Origin: Massilia cavernae
GTDB taxonomy: Bacteria; Pseudomonadota; Gammaproteobacteria; Burkholderiales; Burkholderiaceae_D
NCBI RefSeq assembly: GCF_003590855.1
Contig: NZ_QYUP01000126.1
Coordinates: 1 to 61,569 of the forward strand
Reading direction: 5' to 3'
Length of the DNA: 61,569 bases
This document shows positions 27,131-37,708 of the stretch, piece after piece. The notes under the pieces were generated by a model. That model did not search any database and was not told where the DNA came from. It saw nothing but the letters and a program-made list of their open reading frames with translations. The position numbers and the translations under genes were made by a program. Position 1 is the stretch's first letter; each line of letters opens with the position of its first letter.

Positions 27131-28147
27131 ATGAACTCCCTGGATGAACTCGTCGTCGCTGCGCAGGCTGACTTTATCGCCGCCGCCGACGCTGCCGCAC
27201 TTGAAAACGCCAAAGCCAAATACCTCGGCAAGACCGGCCAGATCACCGAACAAATGAAGGGCCTGGGCAAGCTCGAGCCGGAACAGAAGAAGGCCCAGGG
27301 CGCCCTGATCAATGCGGCCAAGGTGCAGATCGAAAGCGCGCTGAGCGCGCGCCGCGACGCCCTGGCGAACGCCCAGATGGAAGCGCGCCTGAACGCCGAA
27401 GCGATCGACATCACCCTGCCGGGCCGCGGCCGCTCGAAGGGCGGCATCCACCCGGTGATGCGCAGCTGGGAGCGGGTCGAGGAGATCTTCCGCTCGATCG
27501 GTTTCGACGTGGCCGACGGCCCCGAGATCGAAACCGACTGGACCAATTTCACCGCGCTGAACAGCCCGGAAAACCATCCGGCCCGCTCGATGCAGGACAC
27601 CTTCTACGTCGAAGGCAACGACAGCACCGGCAAGCCGCTGCTGCTGCGCACCCACACCAGCCCGATGCAGGTACGCTACGCGCGCACCCACAACCCGCCG
27701 ATCAAGGTGATCGCGCCGGGCCGCACCTACCGCGTCGACAGCGACGCCACGCACTCGCCGATGTTCCACCAGGTCGAAGGCCTGTGGATCGCCGAGGACA
27801 TCAGCTTCGCCGACCTGAAGGGCGTGTACCTGAACTTCGTCAAGGCCTTCTTCGAGACCGACGACCTGCAGGTGCGCTTCCGCCCATCCTACTTCCCGTT
27901 CACCGAACCGTCGGCCGAGATCGACATCGCCTTCGGCAGCGGCCCGCTGAAAGGGCGCTGGCTGGAAGTGTCGGGCGCCGGCCAGGTGCATCCGACCGTG
28001 GTGAAGAACTTTGGCCTCGATCCTGAAAAGTACATCGGCTTCGCGTTCGGCTCCGGCCTCGAGCGCCTGACCATGCTGCGCTACGGGATCAACGACCTGC
28101 GCCTGTTCTACGAGGGCGACCTGCGCTTCCTGAAACAGTTCAACTAA
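27131..28147 (+). CDS. pheS: Phenylalanine-tRNA ligase, alpha subunit
   Basis: A 338-residue alpha subunit carrying the catalytic site. The N-terminal coiled-coil tRNA arm spans about 1-85. Motif 2 and 3 areas are represented by [40 protein letters not shown], and [20 protein letters not shown] near the C-terminus. The ATG at 27131 gives the standard N-terminus MNSLDELV. It precedes pheT by 31 bases. Complete and of normal length. Confidence 0.95.
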   Translation: MNSLDELVVAAQADFIAAADAAALENAKAKYLGKTGQITEQMKGLGKLEPEQKKAQGALINAAKVQIESALSARRDALANAQMEARLNAEAIDITLPGRGRSKGGIHPVMRSWERVEEIFRSIGFDVADGPEIETDWTNFTALNSPENHPARSMQDTFYVEGNDSTGKPLLLRTHTSPMQVRYARTHNPPIKVIAPGRTYRVDSDATHSPMFHQVEGLWIAEDISFADLKGVYLNFVKAFFETDDLQVRFRPSYFPFTEPSAEIDIAFGSGPLKGRWLEVSGAGQVHPTVVKNFGLDPEKYIGFAFGSGLERLTMLRYGINDLRLFYEGDLRFLKQFN

Positions 28148-28178
28148 TAATAATTTTTTGCGGCTGAAGGCTTAGATT

Positions 28179-30604
28179 ATGCAATTTTCCGAAAACTGGC
28201 TCCGTACCATGGTCGATCCGAAGATGACGTCGGATGAACTGGCCCACATGCTGACGATGTCCGGTCTCGAAGTCGAAGAAGTGGAGGCGGTCGCGCCGCC
28301 GTTCTCGAACGTGGTGGTGGCCGAGGTGCTGGAAGTGACCAGGCACCCGAACGCCGACCGCCTGAACGTGTGCACCGTCAACGTCGGCACCGGCACCCAC
28401 CTGAACATCGTTTGCGGCGCACCGAACGTGCGCGCGGGCATGAAGGCGATCTGCGCGATGGCCGGCGCCGTGCTGCCCCTGGCGCGGACGGCAAGCCGTT
28501 CGAGATCAAGGTCGGCCAGCTGCGCGGCGTCGAGTCGCAGGGCATGATGTGCTCGGCGAAAGAGCTGAAGCTGTCGGAAGAAAGCAGCGGCCTGATGGAA
28601 CTGCCGCCGAATGCGCCGGTCGGACAGAATATCCGCGACTACCTCGCGCTGAACGACCTCAAGTTCACCATCAAGCTGACCCCGAACAAGGCGGACTGCC
28701 TGTCGGTGCTGGGCGTGGCGCGCGAAGTGTCGGCCCTGACCGGCGTGCCGATGCACGTGCCTACGGCGCGCGAGATCGCGGTCACACTTGACGAAGTGCT
28801 GCCGGTGACGGTCAGCGCGCCGGACCTGTGCGGCCGCTTTACCGGCCGCGTCATCCGCGGCCTGAACGCCCGCGCGGAAACCCCGGCCTGGATGAAGCAG
28901 CGCCTCGAGCGCAGCGGCCAGCGCCCGGTTTCGGCGCTGGTGGACATCTCCAACTACGTCATGCTGGAGCTGGGCCGTCCGTCGCACGTATTCGACCTGG
29001 ACAAGATCCACGGCAAGATCGACGTGCGCTGGGGCCGCAAGGGTGAAACACTGAAGCTCCTGAGCGGCAACACCGTCGACGTCGACGAGTGGGTCGGCGT
29101 CATTGCTGACGACCGGCAGCTCGAATCGCTGGCCGGCATCATGGGCGGCGACTCCACCGCGGTCAGCCTCGACACCACCAACATCTACCTGGAAGCGGCG
29201 TTCTGGTGGCCGAACGCCATCCAGGGCCGCGCCCGCCGTTTCAACTTCTCGACCGATGCGGCGCACCGCTTCGAGCGCGGCGTCGATTTCGCCACCACCG
29301 TCGGCCACATCGAGCGCATCACCGGGCTGATCCTGGAAATCTGCGGCACGCCTGACACCAAGGTCGGTCCGGTCGACGACACCGTGGTCAACCTGCCCGA
29401 GCGCAAGCCTGTGACGATGCGCACCGCGCGCGCCCAGAAGGTGATCGGCGTGCCGGTTACCGACGCCATGGTGGCCGACATCTTCAACCGCCTCGGCCTC
29501 GAGTTCACCCAGCAGGACGGCGTGTTCTCGGTGACCGCGCCGTCGTACCGCTTCGACATCGAGATCGAGGAAGACCTGATCGAGGAAGTCGCGCGCGTGT
29601 ACGGCTTCGAGAACATCCCGGCGCATCCGCCGGTGGCTGCCAGCGCGATGCTGGCCGCGCCCGAGGACACCCGTTCGCTGTTCGCGATCCGTCACCAGGT
29701 CGCCGACCTCGGCTACCAGGAAGTGGTCAACATGAGCTTCGTCGAGTCGGCCTGGGAGAGCGATTTCTCCGGCAACGGCGACCCGATCAAGCTGCAAAAC
29801 CCGATCGCCAGCCAGATGTCCGTGATGCGCTCGTCGCTGATCGGCAGCCTGGTGGCCAACGTGCGCTACAACCTGAACCGCAAGGCGGGCAGGGTGCGCG
29901 CCTTCGAAATCGGCGCCATCTTCAAACGCAACCCGGCGGCCGCCGACGGCCCGCTGGCTGTGGCCGGTTTCGACCAGCCCAAGCGCGTGGCGGCGATCGC
30001 CTACGGCCCGGCTGTGGACGAGCAGTGGGACGTGGCCACCCGCGCGGTCGACTACTTCGACGTCAAGGCCGACCTGGAAGCGGTGTTCGCGCCGCAGACG
30101 CTGCGTTTCGAAAAGACGGCACACCCGGCGCTGCATCCGGGCCGTTCGGCGTCGGTATGGCTGGATGGCAAGGAAATCGGTTTCCTGGGCGAGTTGCACC
30201 CGCGCTGGCTGCAAAAGTACGACCTGCCGCAGGCGCCGGTGCTGTTCGAGGTGGATGCAGTTGCGTTGCAGCAACGCCAATTGCCAAAGTATGAAGAGAT
30301 CTCGAAGTTCCCGGGCGCTACCCGCGACCTCGCGCTGGTAGTCAAGCAAAGCGTGTCGGCGCAGGAGCTGCTCGATGCGTTCAAGGCGGGAATCGCGGCT
30401 AATCCGGCCGGCAAGATCGTGCAAGCCATTGTTTTGTTTGATGAATATCGCGGCAAGGGGCTGGAATCGGATGAAAAAAGCCTTGCTTTCCGCTTTAGCT
30501 TGCAAGATACTCAAACCACCTTGCAGGACGATCAGGTCGACGCCGTCATGGCGGCGGTACAGGATGCCGCAAGAGAAAAACATCACGCCAAAGCGCGTGC
30601 ATAA
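28179..30604 (+). CDS. pheT: Phenylalanine-tRNA ligase, beta subunit (frameshift in the given sequence)
   Basis: The beta subunit, about 808 residues if repaired. It opens [20 protein letters not shown], then the EMAP/OB domain, B3/B4 editing region and the C-terminal ferredoxin-fold anticodon domain ([20 protein letters not shown]). The frame breaks at the C run 28476-28479: as given it reads [11 protein letters not shown] and stops at 28547, while adding one C gives [20 protein letters not shown] and joins the rest. As the enzyme is essential and all downstream domains are conserved, the missing base is most likely a sequence error. Confidence 0.9.
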
Positions 30605-30747
30605 ACTTATCCAAAACGTAGCGTTATAGGCAGGGCTGCAAAATTAATAACAATGACGTAGATTCGGCCGTCCTCCAATCGGCACTGGCGGCTGACTTGC
30701 ATCGTGCGATGCAGGATGCCAGGGTCCGCCAGGAGGCGGAGAAGGAC

Positions 30748-31074
30748 ATGCCGACCTTGACCAAGGCCGAGCTTGCCGAGCTGCTGTTCGAGCAGGTCGG
30801 GCTGAACAAGCGCGAAGCCAAGGACATGGTCGAGACCTTCTTTGACGAGATCCGCAATGCGCTCGAGCGCGGCGAAGCGGTCAAGCTTTCGGGCTTTGGC
30901 AACTTCCAGCTGCGCGACAAGCCGCAGCGGCCGGGCCGCAACCCCAAGACGGGCGAGGAAATCCCGATCACGGCGCGCCGCGTCGTGACCTTCCACGCCA
31001 GCCAGAAACTCAAGGGCATGGTCGAAGAGACCAGCCCGCCATCGTCGACGCCGTCGATGGCGCGCGCCGCCTGA
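30748..31074 (+). CDS. ihfA: Integration host factor, alpha subunit
   Basis: A 108-residue HU/IHF-family DNA-bending protein. [20 protein letters not shown] begins the helical dimerisation part and [20 protein letters not shown] is the DNA-binding arm with the conserved proline that inserts into the minor groove. The ATG at 30748 has GGAGAAGG before it; the open frame extends upstream without similarity. As is usual, it follows pheT and precedes a MerR-type gene. The C-terminal tail after VEETSPP is an unconserved extension. Confidence 0.94.
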   Translation: MPTLTKAELAELLFEQVGLNKREAKDMVETFFDEIRNALERGEAVKLSGFGNFQLRDKPQRPGRNPKTGEEIPITARRVVTFHASQKLKGMVEETSPPSSTPSMARAA

Positions 31075-31080
31075 TAAACC

Positions 31081-31500
31081 ATGAACGACCGTCTTGCCAA
31101 GGCTGACCTGGTCGCGCTGCCGCCTATCCCGGCCAAGCGCTATTTCACGATCGGGGAAGTGAGCGAATTGTGCGGCGTCAAACCGCACGTGCTGCGCTAC
31201 TGGGAACAGGAATTCACCCAGCTCAAGCCGGTCAAACGCCGGGGCAACCGGCGTTACTACCAGCACCATGAAGTACTGCTGATCCGGCGCATCCGCGAGC
31301 TCCTGTATGAACAGGGCTTCACGATCAGCGGCGCCCGCAACAAGCTGGACAGCCGCAACGGCGACGCCGGCGCGGCGCCGGGCGAGCCTGTCCTCGATGC
31401 GGCCTCCCGCGGCGCGGCCGATGGCCACACTTTCCCGCTCGACAGCGCCATGGTTCGCCGGGAACTTCTCGCCATCCTGGATCTGTTGAAACAGGCCTGA
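31081..31500 (+). CDS. MerR family transcriptional regulator
   Basis: A 139-residue regulator with an N-terminal MerR winged helix: RYFTIGEVSELCGVKPHVLR then YWEQEFTQLKPVKRRGNRRY, and RRIRELLYEQGFTISGARNK. The C-terminal part is short and carries no metal-binding cysteines, so the ligand is unknown. It follows ihfA by 6 bases in the common pheST-ihfA-merR order of gram-negative bacteria and is probably co-transcribed. Confidence 0.92.
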   Translation: MNDRLAKADLVALPPIPAKRYFTIGEVSELCGVKPHVLRYWEQEFTQLKPVKRRGNRRYYQHHEVLLIRRIRELLYEQGFTISGARNKLDSRNGDAGAAPGEPVLDAASRGAADGHTFPLDSAMVRRELLAILDLLKQA

Positions 31501-31689
31501 TCCAAGAAAAAGAGGGCGCGGCTGTGCCCCTTTACGACATTTTTCCACTACGCTTTACGCTTCCCGCCGACCCGCACGCTGCCGCTGTGTTGTACGCGGT
31601 GTCCAAGTGCTAGAATGCTAATATTGAAATTTGTTGGGAAGACATATGCGCAGCAACCTTCCTCTGGCAGGAAACATTAAGGGAAGACA

Positions 31690-32322
31690 ATGATACGCGT
31701 TGCCATTTGTGACGATCACCAGATAGTAAGAGCAGGTTTCAAACAGATTTTTTCCTCGTCGCCAGACTTTGAAGTCGTCGCCGAAGGTGGAACCGGGCGC
31801 GAGGCCCTCGATATCGCGCGCCGCGAAATTTGCGACGTGCTCCTGCTCGACATCGCGATGCCCGACCAGAGCGGGATCGACACCCTGCGCACCATCCGCC
31901 AGGGCCAGCCGAACCTGCCGGTGCTGATCCTGTCCGGCTATCCGGCCCAGCAGTACGCGTTGAACCTGTTCAAGATGGGCGCCAACGGCTACCTGAACAA
32001 GGAATGCGAAGCCGACGAACTGAAAACCGCGGTGCGCACCGTGTTCCAGGGCCGCCGCTATGTGTCATCCACCGTCGGCGAACTGCTGGCGCAAAGCTTC
32101 GACCGCGACCCCAACACCGCGCTGCATACGGAGTTGTCCGACCGCGAGTTCCAGGTGTTCCTGCGGCTGGCCAAGGGCGCGACCGTGTCGGACATCGGCG
32201 TGGCGCTGTCGCTCAGCATTAAAACCGTGTCGACTTACCGTACCCGCATCATGGAAAAGATGGGCTTGCAGTCGAACAGCGACCTGACCTATTACGCCAT
32301 GAAGAACAACCTGCTCGACTGA
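31690..32322 (+). CDS. NarL/FixJ family response regulator
   Basis: A 210-residue two-component regulator. The receiver domain (residues 1-118) shows the acidic pair DDH at 9-11, the phosphoacceptor Asp in VLLLDIAMPDQSG and the conserved Lys in NGYLNKECEADE. The LuxR helix-turn-helix (about 147-205) has LSDREFQVFLRLAKGATVSD and SIKTVSTYRTRIMEKMGLQ. Its partner is probably the CHASE3-type histidine kinase encoded 174 bases downstream in the same direction. The overall type resembles UvrY/GacA; targets are unknown. Confidence 0.9.
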   Translation: MIRVAICDDHQIVRAGFKQIFSSSPDFEVVAEGGTGREALDIARREICDVLLLDIAMPDQSGIDTLRTIRQGQPNLPVLILSGYPAQQYALNLFKMGANGYLNKECEADELKTAVRTVFQGRRYVSSTVGELLAQSFDRDPNTALHTELSDREFQVFLRLAKGATVSDIGVALSLSIKTVSTYRTRIMEKMGLQSNSDLTYYAMKNNLLD

Positions 32323-32496
32323 GCAGGGGCCCGGCCGCGTCCCACCAGGCGCTGCCTGCGGCATACATGCCGCGCTGCAACACCCCTTATCCACCTGCCA
32401 AGTCCCGCACGATTGGACTAAATCTGGCTGCAATGCAACAAAATCCCGGTCTATAATGTTCGCCAGACTAGTTCTGCCGCTTGCATAAGGAACGCG

Positions 32497-34050
32497 ATGT
32501 ATTTCACCACTGAACCTGAAGGCGAGCCAAGGCTGCCGTTTTACACAACGGTGCTGTGCCTCGTGTGCGTGCTGATCCTGGTCGTCAATGGCGCCAGCCT
32601 GTTCCACAACCTGGCGTCGCTCAACGGCGCCAACGCCGTGCAGGGCAAGACCGTCAGCGTCAGCGACAAGCTGCAAAAACTCAATGTGCTGGTGATGGAC
32701 GCCGAAAGCAACCTGCGCGGCTATTTCCTGTCCGGCTCGGACGTCTACCTGGGGCCGATGCGCACCGCCACCGCCGAAGTCGAGCCGCAGTTCCGCGAAC
32801 TGGAGCTGCTGCTGGCCGACAGCCCGTCCCAACAGAAGAACCTGGCCCAGCTGCGCACCCTGGTATGGCGCAAGCTCGACGTGCTGAACCAGACCATCGG
32901 TGTGTACCGCGAAGGAGGGCTGGCCGACATCGCGCGCATCGCCGCGACCGACGACAGCAAAGCCGACATGGACGAGATCCGGCTGCTGATGGTCATCATG
33001 GCCAAGGAGCAGAACGAGTCGATGGCCGCGCACCGGGCCGCGTTTTACGCCGAATACCAGAACGCGGTAATACTCGGCATCGGCATCAACGCCGCCGCGA
33101 TCCTGGTCATCCTGCTGTTCTACCGCCTGATCCGCAGCAGCTTCGCCTCGCGCATCGTGGCCCAGCGCGCGCTCCAGCACGCCAACGAAAACCTGGAATC
33201 GATGGTGGCGCTGCGCACCGACCAGCTGTCGGTGCTGTCGCGCCACCTGATCCGCCTGTCCGAGGAAGAAAAATCGCGGCTGGCGCGCGAGCTGCACGAC
33301 GAGATGGGCGCCAACCTGACCGCCATCAGCATCGACATCAACGGCGCCGCCGACGAACTGCGCCGGGAGCACGCCCACATCGCGCAAAGGCTGGACCGCG
33401 CGCGCATGACCCTGATTACCACGGTGGAACTGAAGCGCCGCATCGTCGAGAACCTGCGCCCCAGCCTGCTGGATAACCTGGGCCTGGCGGCCGCGCTGCA
33501 GAGTTATTGCGAGGAATTCGCCACCGTCACCGGCGTCGATTGCGAAGCCATGATCGAGGACGGCGTCGACGTGGCCGGCCCGATGCATGCGATCGCGGTG
33601 TTCCGCATCGTGCAGGAAGCGCTCAACAACGTGGCCAAGTATGCCGGCGCGCGCCACGTGATCGTGCACCTGTCGCGCGACGGCGACGGCCTGGCGCTGG
33701 AAGTGTCGGACGACGGCATCGGTATCGACACCGACCAGGCCGCCAAGCCCAAGTCGCACGGCCTGCTGGGCATGCGCGAGCGTGCCTTGCTGCTGGGCGG
33801 GACCCTGACCGTCAGCCGTGGCGTCAACGACGTCGGCACCTCGGTCGAGGCATGGATTCCGATTGAACCAAAGAAAAACGGCGCGGAAGCGCCGGGCGAC
33901 GCTTCGCCGGGCGGCGCTGTGCCGCAGTTAACGATGGCGGATGCTTCGCTCAGCGAGCCACGTCCACCAGCAGGCGGTCATACTCCGTCTTCGCCACCTT
34001 GTAACACTCCCCGGCATATTCCTCCAGGCCTTGACGGTCAATTACGGTGA
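32497..34050 (+). CDS. Sensor histidine kinase with CHASE3-like domain
   Basis: A 517-residue membrane kinase. Two membrane helices (about 16-38 and 186-207) flank a periplasmic helical CHASE3-like region with KLQKLNVLVMDAESNLRGYF. A coiled coil leads to a HisKA_3 dimerisation domain with the phospho-histidine in RLARELHDEMGANLTAISID, and a HATPase domain with RIVQEALNNVAKYAGARHVI and SHGLLGMRERALLLGG. It likely phosphorylates the NarL-type regulator upstream. The last roughly 65 residues are low in similarity and overlap the convergent Crp-type gene by 101 bases, so the true stop may be earlier. Confidence 0.88.
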   Translation: MYFTTEPEGEPRLPFYTTVLCLVCVLILVVNGASLFHNLASLNGANAVQGKTVSVSDKLQKLNVLVMDAESNLRGYFLSGSDVYLGPMRTATAEVEPQFRELELLLADSPSQQKNLAQLRTLVWRKLDVLNQTIGVYREGGLADIARIAATDDSKADMDEIRLLMVIMAKEQNESMAAHRAAFYAEYQNAVILGIGINAAAILVILLFYRLIRSSFASRIVAQRALQHANENLESMVALRTDQLSVLSRHLIRLSEEEKSRLARELHDEMGANLTAISIDINGAADELRREHAHIAQRLDRARMTLITTVELKRRIVENLRPSLLDNLGLAAALQSYCEEFATVTGVDCEAMIEDGVDVAGPMHAIAVFRIVQEALNNVAKYAGARHVIVHLSRDGDGLALEVSDDGIGIDTDQAAKPKSHGLLGMRERALLLGGTLTVSRGVNDVGTSVEAWIPIEPKKNGAEAPGDASPGGAVPQLTMADASLSEPRPPAGGHTPSSPPCNTPRHIPPGLDGQLR

Positions 34051-34759
34051 TGTTGCCGCGGCGGTACTGGATCAGGCCGTCGTCCTGGAGCTTGCCGGCA
34101 GCGGCCGTGATGCTTTCGCGGCGCACGCCCAGCATGATCGAGATCAGCTCCTGGGTGACCTTCAGTTCATTGCTTGGCGAACGGTCGAGGCGGTCGAGCA
34201 GCCAGCGGCACAGTTTCTGTTCGATCGAGCTGTGGCGGCCGCCAACGGCGTTCTGGGCCATCTGGGCGAACAGGGCATTGGTGTAGCGCATCAGCAGCTG
34301 GGGCAGGGCGCCGCCCTGGTTGAAGGCATCGCGCAGGAACGGGGTCTTGAGGCGGTAGCCGTAGCCGGCGCTCTGCACGACGGCCGAGCACATGGCGCGC
34401 TCGCCCATGAACAGGGACACGCCGACCACGCCTTCGTGGCCGACAACGGCGATTTCAGTAGTGGCGCCGTCTTCCATCACGTACAGCAGGGAGACGATCG
34501 CGGTGGTAGGAAAATAAACGTACTCGAGCTTGTTGCCGTATTCGAACAACTCTTTGCCAAATGGCAGCGGAACCAGTTCCAGGTGTTCGAACAGCGTTTC
34601 CAGGTCCTTGCGCGGAAGCGCGGCCAACAACTCGTTTTGCTGGGTGCCGCTGTAGCTGACAACGGGCCGGGATGCCGCTTTCAGTTCCTGCGCGCTGACA
34701 GGAATCGGGCCGGCCGATTGTGCTTTCTGTGCGGTACCACCAACTTGAGTGTTGTTCAT
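33950..34759 (-). CDS. Crp/Fnr family transcriptional regulator
   Basis: A 269-residue regulator. Residues about 35-160 form a cyclic-nucleotide-type sensor domain (LFEYGNKLEYVYFPTTAIVS; EIAVVGHEGVVGVSLFMGER), and a Crp-type winged helix follows (LKVTQELISIMLGVRRESIT, AAGKLQDDGLIQYRRGNITV). No Fnr-type cysteine cluster is present. The sensor resembles those of Crp regulators that respond to other small molecules. The ATG at 34759 has GAGG seven to ten bases upstream; the GTG at 34771 would put that ribosome site inside the gene. Its 3' end overlaps the histidine kinase gene. Confidence 0.87.
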   Translation of the reverse strand: MNNTQVGGTAQKAQSAGPIPVSAQELKAASRPVVSYSGTQQNELLAALPRKDLETLFEHLELVPLPFGKELFEYGNKLEYVYFPTTAIVSLLYVMEDGATTEIAVVGHEGVVGVSLFMGERAMCSAVVQSAGYGYRLKTPFLRDAFNQGGALPQLLMRYTNALFAQMAQNAVGGRHSSIEQKLCRWLLDRLDRSPSNELKVTQELISIMLGVRRESITAAAGKLQDDGLIQYRRGNITVIDRQGLEEYAGECYKVAKTEYDRLLVDVAR

Positions 34760-34978
34760 TTTTTTCCTCACTATCTCTAACGTAACTACAGGACGATCCC
34801 GCTTTTGACTTCACGGTGAACGCGATGTGTGAACATTAAAGCTATAGTCCGTTGGCGAACATAAGACTGGCAGTCGCACCCATGTAGGCTGTATGCATGA
34901 TCTTTTGTCAGCCTAGTCCTACTGGAGGAACAGGGCAAAACCGGCAATTTTGTGGCCAAAATTGCCAGATTTCCGTGG

Positions 34979-36937
34979 TCAGTTCGCCAACTTCAAGCCC
35001 GGCAGTGCGCGCTCCAGCGTAAACATGCTGACCGCGCGCGCCAGGCCGTTCGTTTCCAGGTTCAATCGTTCGGAGCCCGACTGTGCCGCCTCGGCCAGTT
35101 CGCCGTTGCGGCGCGTCATGGCGTCGATCCGGCCGATCGCATCTTCCAGCTGCGAAATTTCCGACGCCTGCAGGCGGCCGGCCTCGTCCATCTCTCCGAT
35201 CAGCCGCTCGACTTCGCCCACCGCGCCGACCAGCTGGGCAATGGTACTGCCGGCCTCGGCCACGCGGGCGTTGCCGGCATCGACAGTCGCCACCGAACTG
35301 CCGATCAGCTGCTTGATTTCGCGCGCGGCCGCGGCCGAACGCTGGGCCAGGTTGCGCACCTCGCCCGCGACCACCGCGAAACCGCGTCCCTGTTCGCCCG
35401 CGCGCGCGGCCTCGACCGCGGCATTCAGGGCCAGGATGTTGGTCTGGAAGGCGATGCCGTCGATCACGCCCGTGATCTCGGAAATCTTGTGCGAGCTGCT
35501 GCGGATCGAGGCCATGGTGTCGACCACGTCGCCGACCGCGCGCGCGCCGCGCCCGGCGACGCTGGACGCCGCCTCGGCCATACTGCGCCCGGACGCCGCG
35601 TGGGCGGCGCTGCGCCTCACGCTGGCGCTCAGCGCCTCCATCGAGCCGACCGTCTCGGCCAGTGCGCCGGCCTGGGTATCGGTGTGGCGCGACAGTTCGG
35701 TATTGCCCTCCGCCATGTCGCGCGTGGCCTCGCCGATGGTGGCGGCGCCGGCCCGGATGTCCGTCACCAGCCCGACCAGCGAGCCGGTCATGCGGCCGAA
35801 AGCGTTGACCAGGTCGCCGATCTCGTCGCCCGCGCCGGAACTCAGGCGCACGGTCAGGTCGCCTTCCGCGGCGCGCTGGACAGCGCGGTTGAGACGGCGG
35901 ATGTCGCGCGAGAAGGACATGTAGAAGCCCCCGAACAGCCAGGCCGCCACCAGCACGGCGGCGCCGATCGCTCCCAGCACCAGGTTGCGGTGCCAGCTGG
36001 CGCGGGCGGCGCGTTCGGCCAGCAGCAGGTCGAGCTGTTCCATGCCGAGCGCGGCCAGCCCGTGCAGGCCCGCCACGCCGGCGTTGCCGGCGGCAAGGTA
36101 CTGGGCACCCGAGGTCTGGTTGTAGGAATTGGTCACTTCGTCGCGGGTGCGGTCGAGGAAGGCATTGCCGGCCGCGGCCGCCTGCGCGTGGGCGCCGAGC
36201 GCTGCGCGCAGGGCCGGTGCGGCTTCGAACAGTGCGCCGTAGCCAGCCGGCATCCGCTCCAGGCCGTGGCGCGCGATCATTGCGCTGGCATTGACCAGCT
36301 GGTCTTCGTTGGCCTCGAACAGGCCGGTGTCGATATAGGCGGCGCCGCGCCCGGCGATGACCGACAGCTGCTCGGCCAGTTCGGGCAGGGTATGCACCGA
36401 CAGGGCGATCAGCGAATTGCTGGCCGCTTCCGGATCGAGGCGCAGGCCCGAGCGGGCGGCCACCGCCGCGCCCAGTTTAGAAAGCGTGCCCAGCAGCGCG
36501 CTGTGGCGGGCGAAGCTGTCCTTCGCGCTGGCTCCGGCCTGGCGCGCCGCCACTTGCTCCCACTGCGATTTGGCGGCGGTCCAGCCGGGCAGGGCGGCCA
36601 GTTCGCCGGCCTGCGCCTGGTGGGCGTCGAGCTGGGCGACACGGCGCGCGATGTCCTGGCGCAGCGCCGGCGCCGGCATCGGGCCGCGCGTCGACAGGCG
36701 CAGGTGTTCCTCGCCGCGCTGCTGCTGCACCAGTCGCACGATGGCCTGCAACTGGCCGAGGTAGGCGGCGCCGGCGCGCTCGGCCGCGCTGGCGGCGATC
36801 GACCTCTGCAGTTCGGCGGTGAGCAGGGCGCCGGTCGCCAGCAAGGGCAGCAGGAACACCAGGCACACCAGCGTGAATTTGGGAAGCAGGCGCAGGCGTT
36901 GCATCAGGGCCACTGCGGGAGATAGCAGGAAAATCAT
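34979..36937 (-). CDS. Methyl-accepting chemotaxis protein with NIT-like sensor
   Basis: A chemoreceptor of up to 652 residues. TM1 ([20 protein letters not shown]), then a long all-helical periplasmic region (about 45-320) with [19 protein letters not shown], which resembles nitrate/nitrite-sensing (NIT) domains, TM2 ([20 protein letters not shown]), HAMP, and a signalling domain with an intact tip ([20 protein letters not shown]). No C-terminal CheR tether is present. An in-frame ATG at 36904 ([10 protein letters not shown]) could be the true start. No chemotaxis operon is nearby. Confidence 0.88.
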   Translation of the reverse strand: MIFLLSPAVALMQRLRLLPKFTLVCLVFLLPLLATGALLTAELQRSIAASAAERAGAAYLGQLQAIVRLVQQQRGEEHLRLSTRGPMPAPALRQDIARRVAQLDAHQAQAGELAALPGWTAAKSQWEQVAARQAGASAKDSFARHSALLGTLSKLGAAVAARSGLRLDPEAASNSLIALSVHTLPELAEQLSVIAGRGAAYIDTGLFEANEDQLVNASAMIARHGLERMPAGYGALFEAAPALRAALGAHAQAAAAGNAFLDRTRDEVTNSYNQTSGAQYLAAGNAGVAGLHGLAALGMEQLDLLLAERAARASWHRNLVLGAIGAAVLVAAWLFGGFYMSFSRDIRRLNRAVQRAAEGDLTVRLSSGAGDEIGDLVNAFGRMTGSLVGLVTDIRAGAATIGEATRDMAEGNTELSRHTDTQAGALAETVGSMEALSASVRRSAAHAASGRSMAEAASSVAGRGARAVGDVVDTMASIRSSSHKISEITGVIDGIAFQTNILALNAAVEAARAGEQGRGFAVVAGEVRNLAQRSAAAAREIKQLIGSSVATVDAGNARVAEAGSTIAQLVGAVGEVERLIGEMDEAGRLQASEISQLEDAIGRIDAMTRRNGELAEAAQSGSERLNLETNGLARAVSMFTLERALPGLKLAN

Positions 36938-37042
36938 TGTTATGGAAGTAGAAAGTTGCAGTGACGCAATTTTGCTCGGCGATTGTTACCGGATGATGAA
37001 TTGCCGCATAATGGGCGCACCCCAACCACCCGTTTGCAACAC

Positions 37043-37708
37043 ATGCACGTTTTACTGGTAGAGGACGACGCCGTCCTGGCTGACGGCCTCGGCCGCATCC
37101 TGCGCGGCCACGGCATGCAGGTCGACGTGGTCGGCGACGGCCTCCAGGCCGACCAGGCGCTGGCCCGCGGCGGCTACGCGGTGGCCGTGCTCGACATCGG
37201 CCTGCCCGGCATCGACGGCTTCGACGTGGTGCGGCGCCTGCGCGCGCGCGGCGCCGCCACCCCGGTGCTGCTGCTGACGGCGCGCGACGCCATCGAGGAT
37301 CGCGTGCGCGGCCTCGAGACCGGCGCCGACGATTACCTGGTCAAGCCTTTCGCCACCGCCGAACTGGTGGCGCGCATCCGTGCACTGGCGCGACGCAACG
37401 CCCCGGCGCCGGCTGTGCTGTCGCTGGGCGGCCTGGTGCTTGATACGTCGGCCCGGCGCGCCCGCGTCGGCGAACGCGCGCTCGAATTGTCGGTGCGCGA
37501 ATGGGCGGTGCTCGAATACTTGCTGCAACATGCCTCGCGGGTGGTCTCCAAGCAGCAGATCATCGACGCCATCCAGCCCTGGGGCGACGACCTGACCCTG
37601 AACGCGGTCGAGGTCTACATCTCGCGCCTGCGCCTCAAGCTGGCCGACGGCGGCATCGCGATCCGCACCATCCGCGGTTTTGGCTACATGCTGGAACCGG
37701 CCGCGTGA
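37043..37708 (+). CDS. OmpR/QseB family response regulator
   Basis: A 221-residue response regulator. Receiver domain residues: acidic pocket in VEDDA, phosphoacceptor Asp in AVLDIGLPGIDGF, Lys in DDYLVKPFATAEL. The C-terminal winged helix (about 125-218) ends IRTIRGFGYMLEPAA, typical of the OmpR/PhoB type. The ATG at 37043 is the first codon of the conserved receiver. It overlaps the kinase gene by four bases (GTGA), so the two are coupled and form one system of the QseBC/TctDE kind. Signal and targets unknown. Confidence 0.92.
   Translation: MHVLLVEDDAVLADGLGRILRGHGMQVDVVGDGLQADQALARGGYAVAVLDIGLPGIDGFDVVRRLRARGAATPVLLLTARDAIEDRVRGLETGADDYLVKPFATAELVARIRALARRNAPAPAVLSLGGLVLDTSARRARVGERALELSVREWAVLEYLLQHASRVVSKQQIIDAIQPWGDDLTLNAVEVYISRLRLKLADGGIAIRTIRGFGYMLEPAA

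Noticed and set aside
28172..30586. 804-residue minus-strand open frame opposite pheT
   Set aside because: Shadow of pheT; it stays open only because the coding strand has strong GC3 bias.
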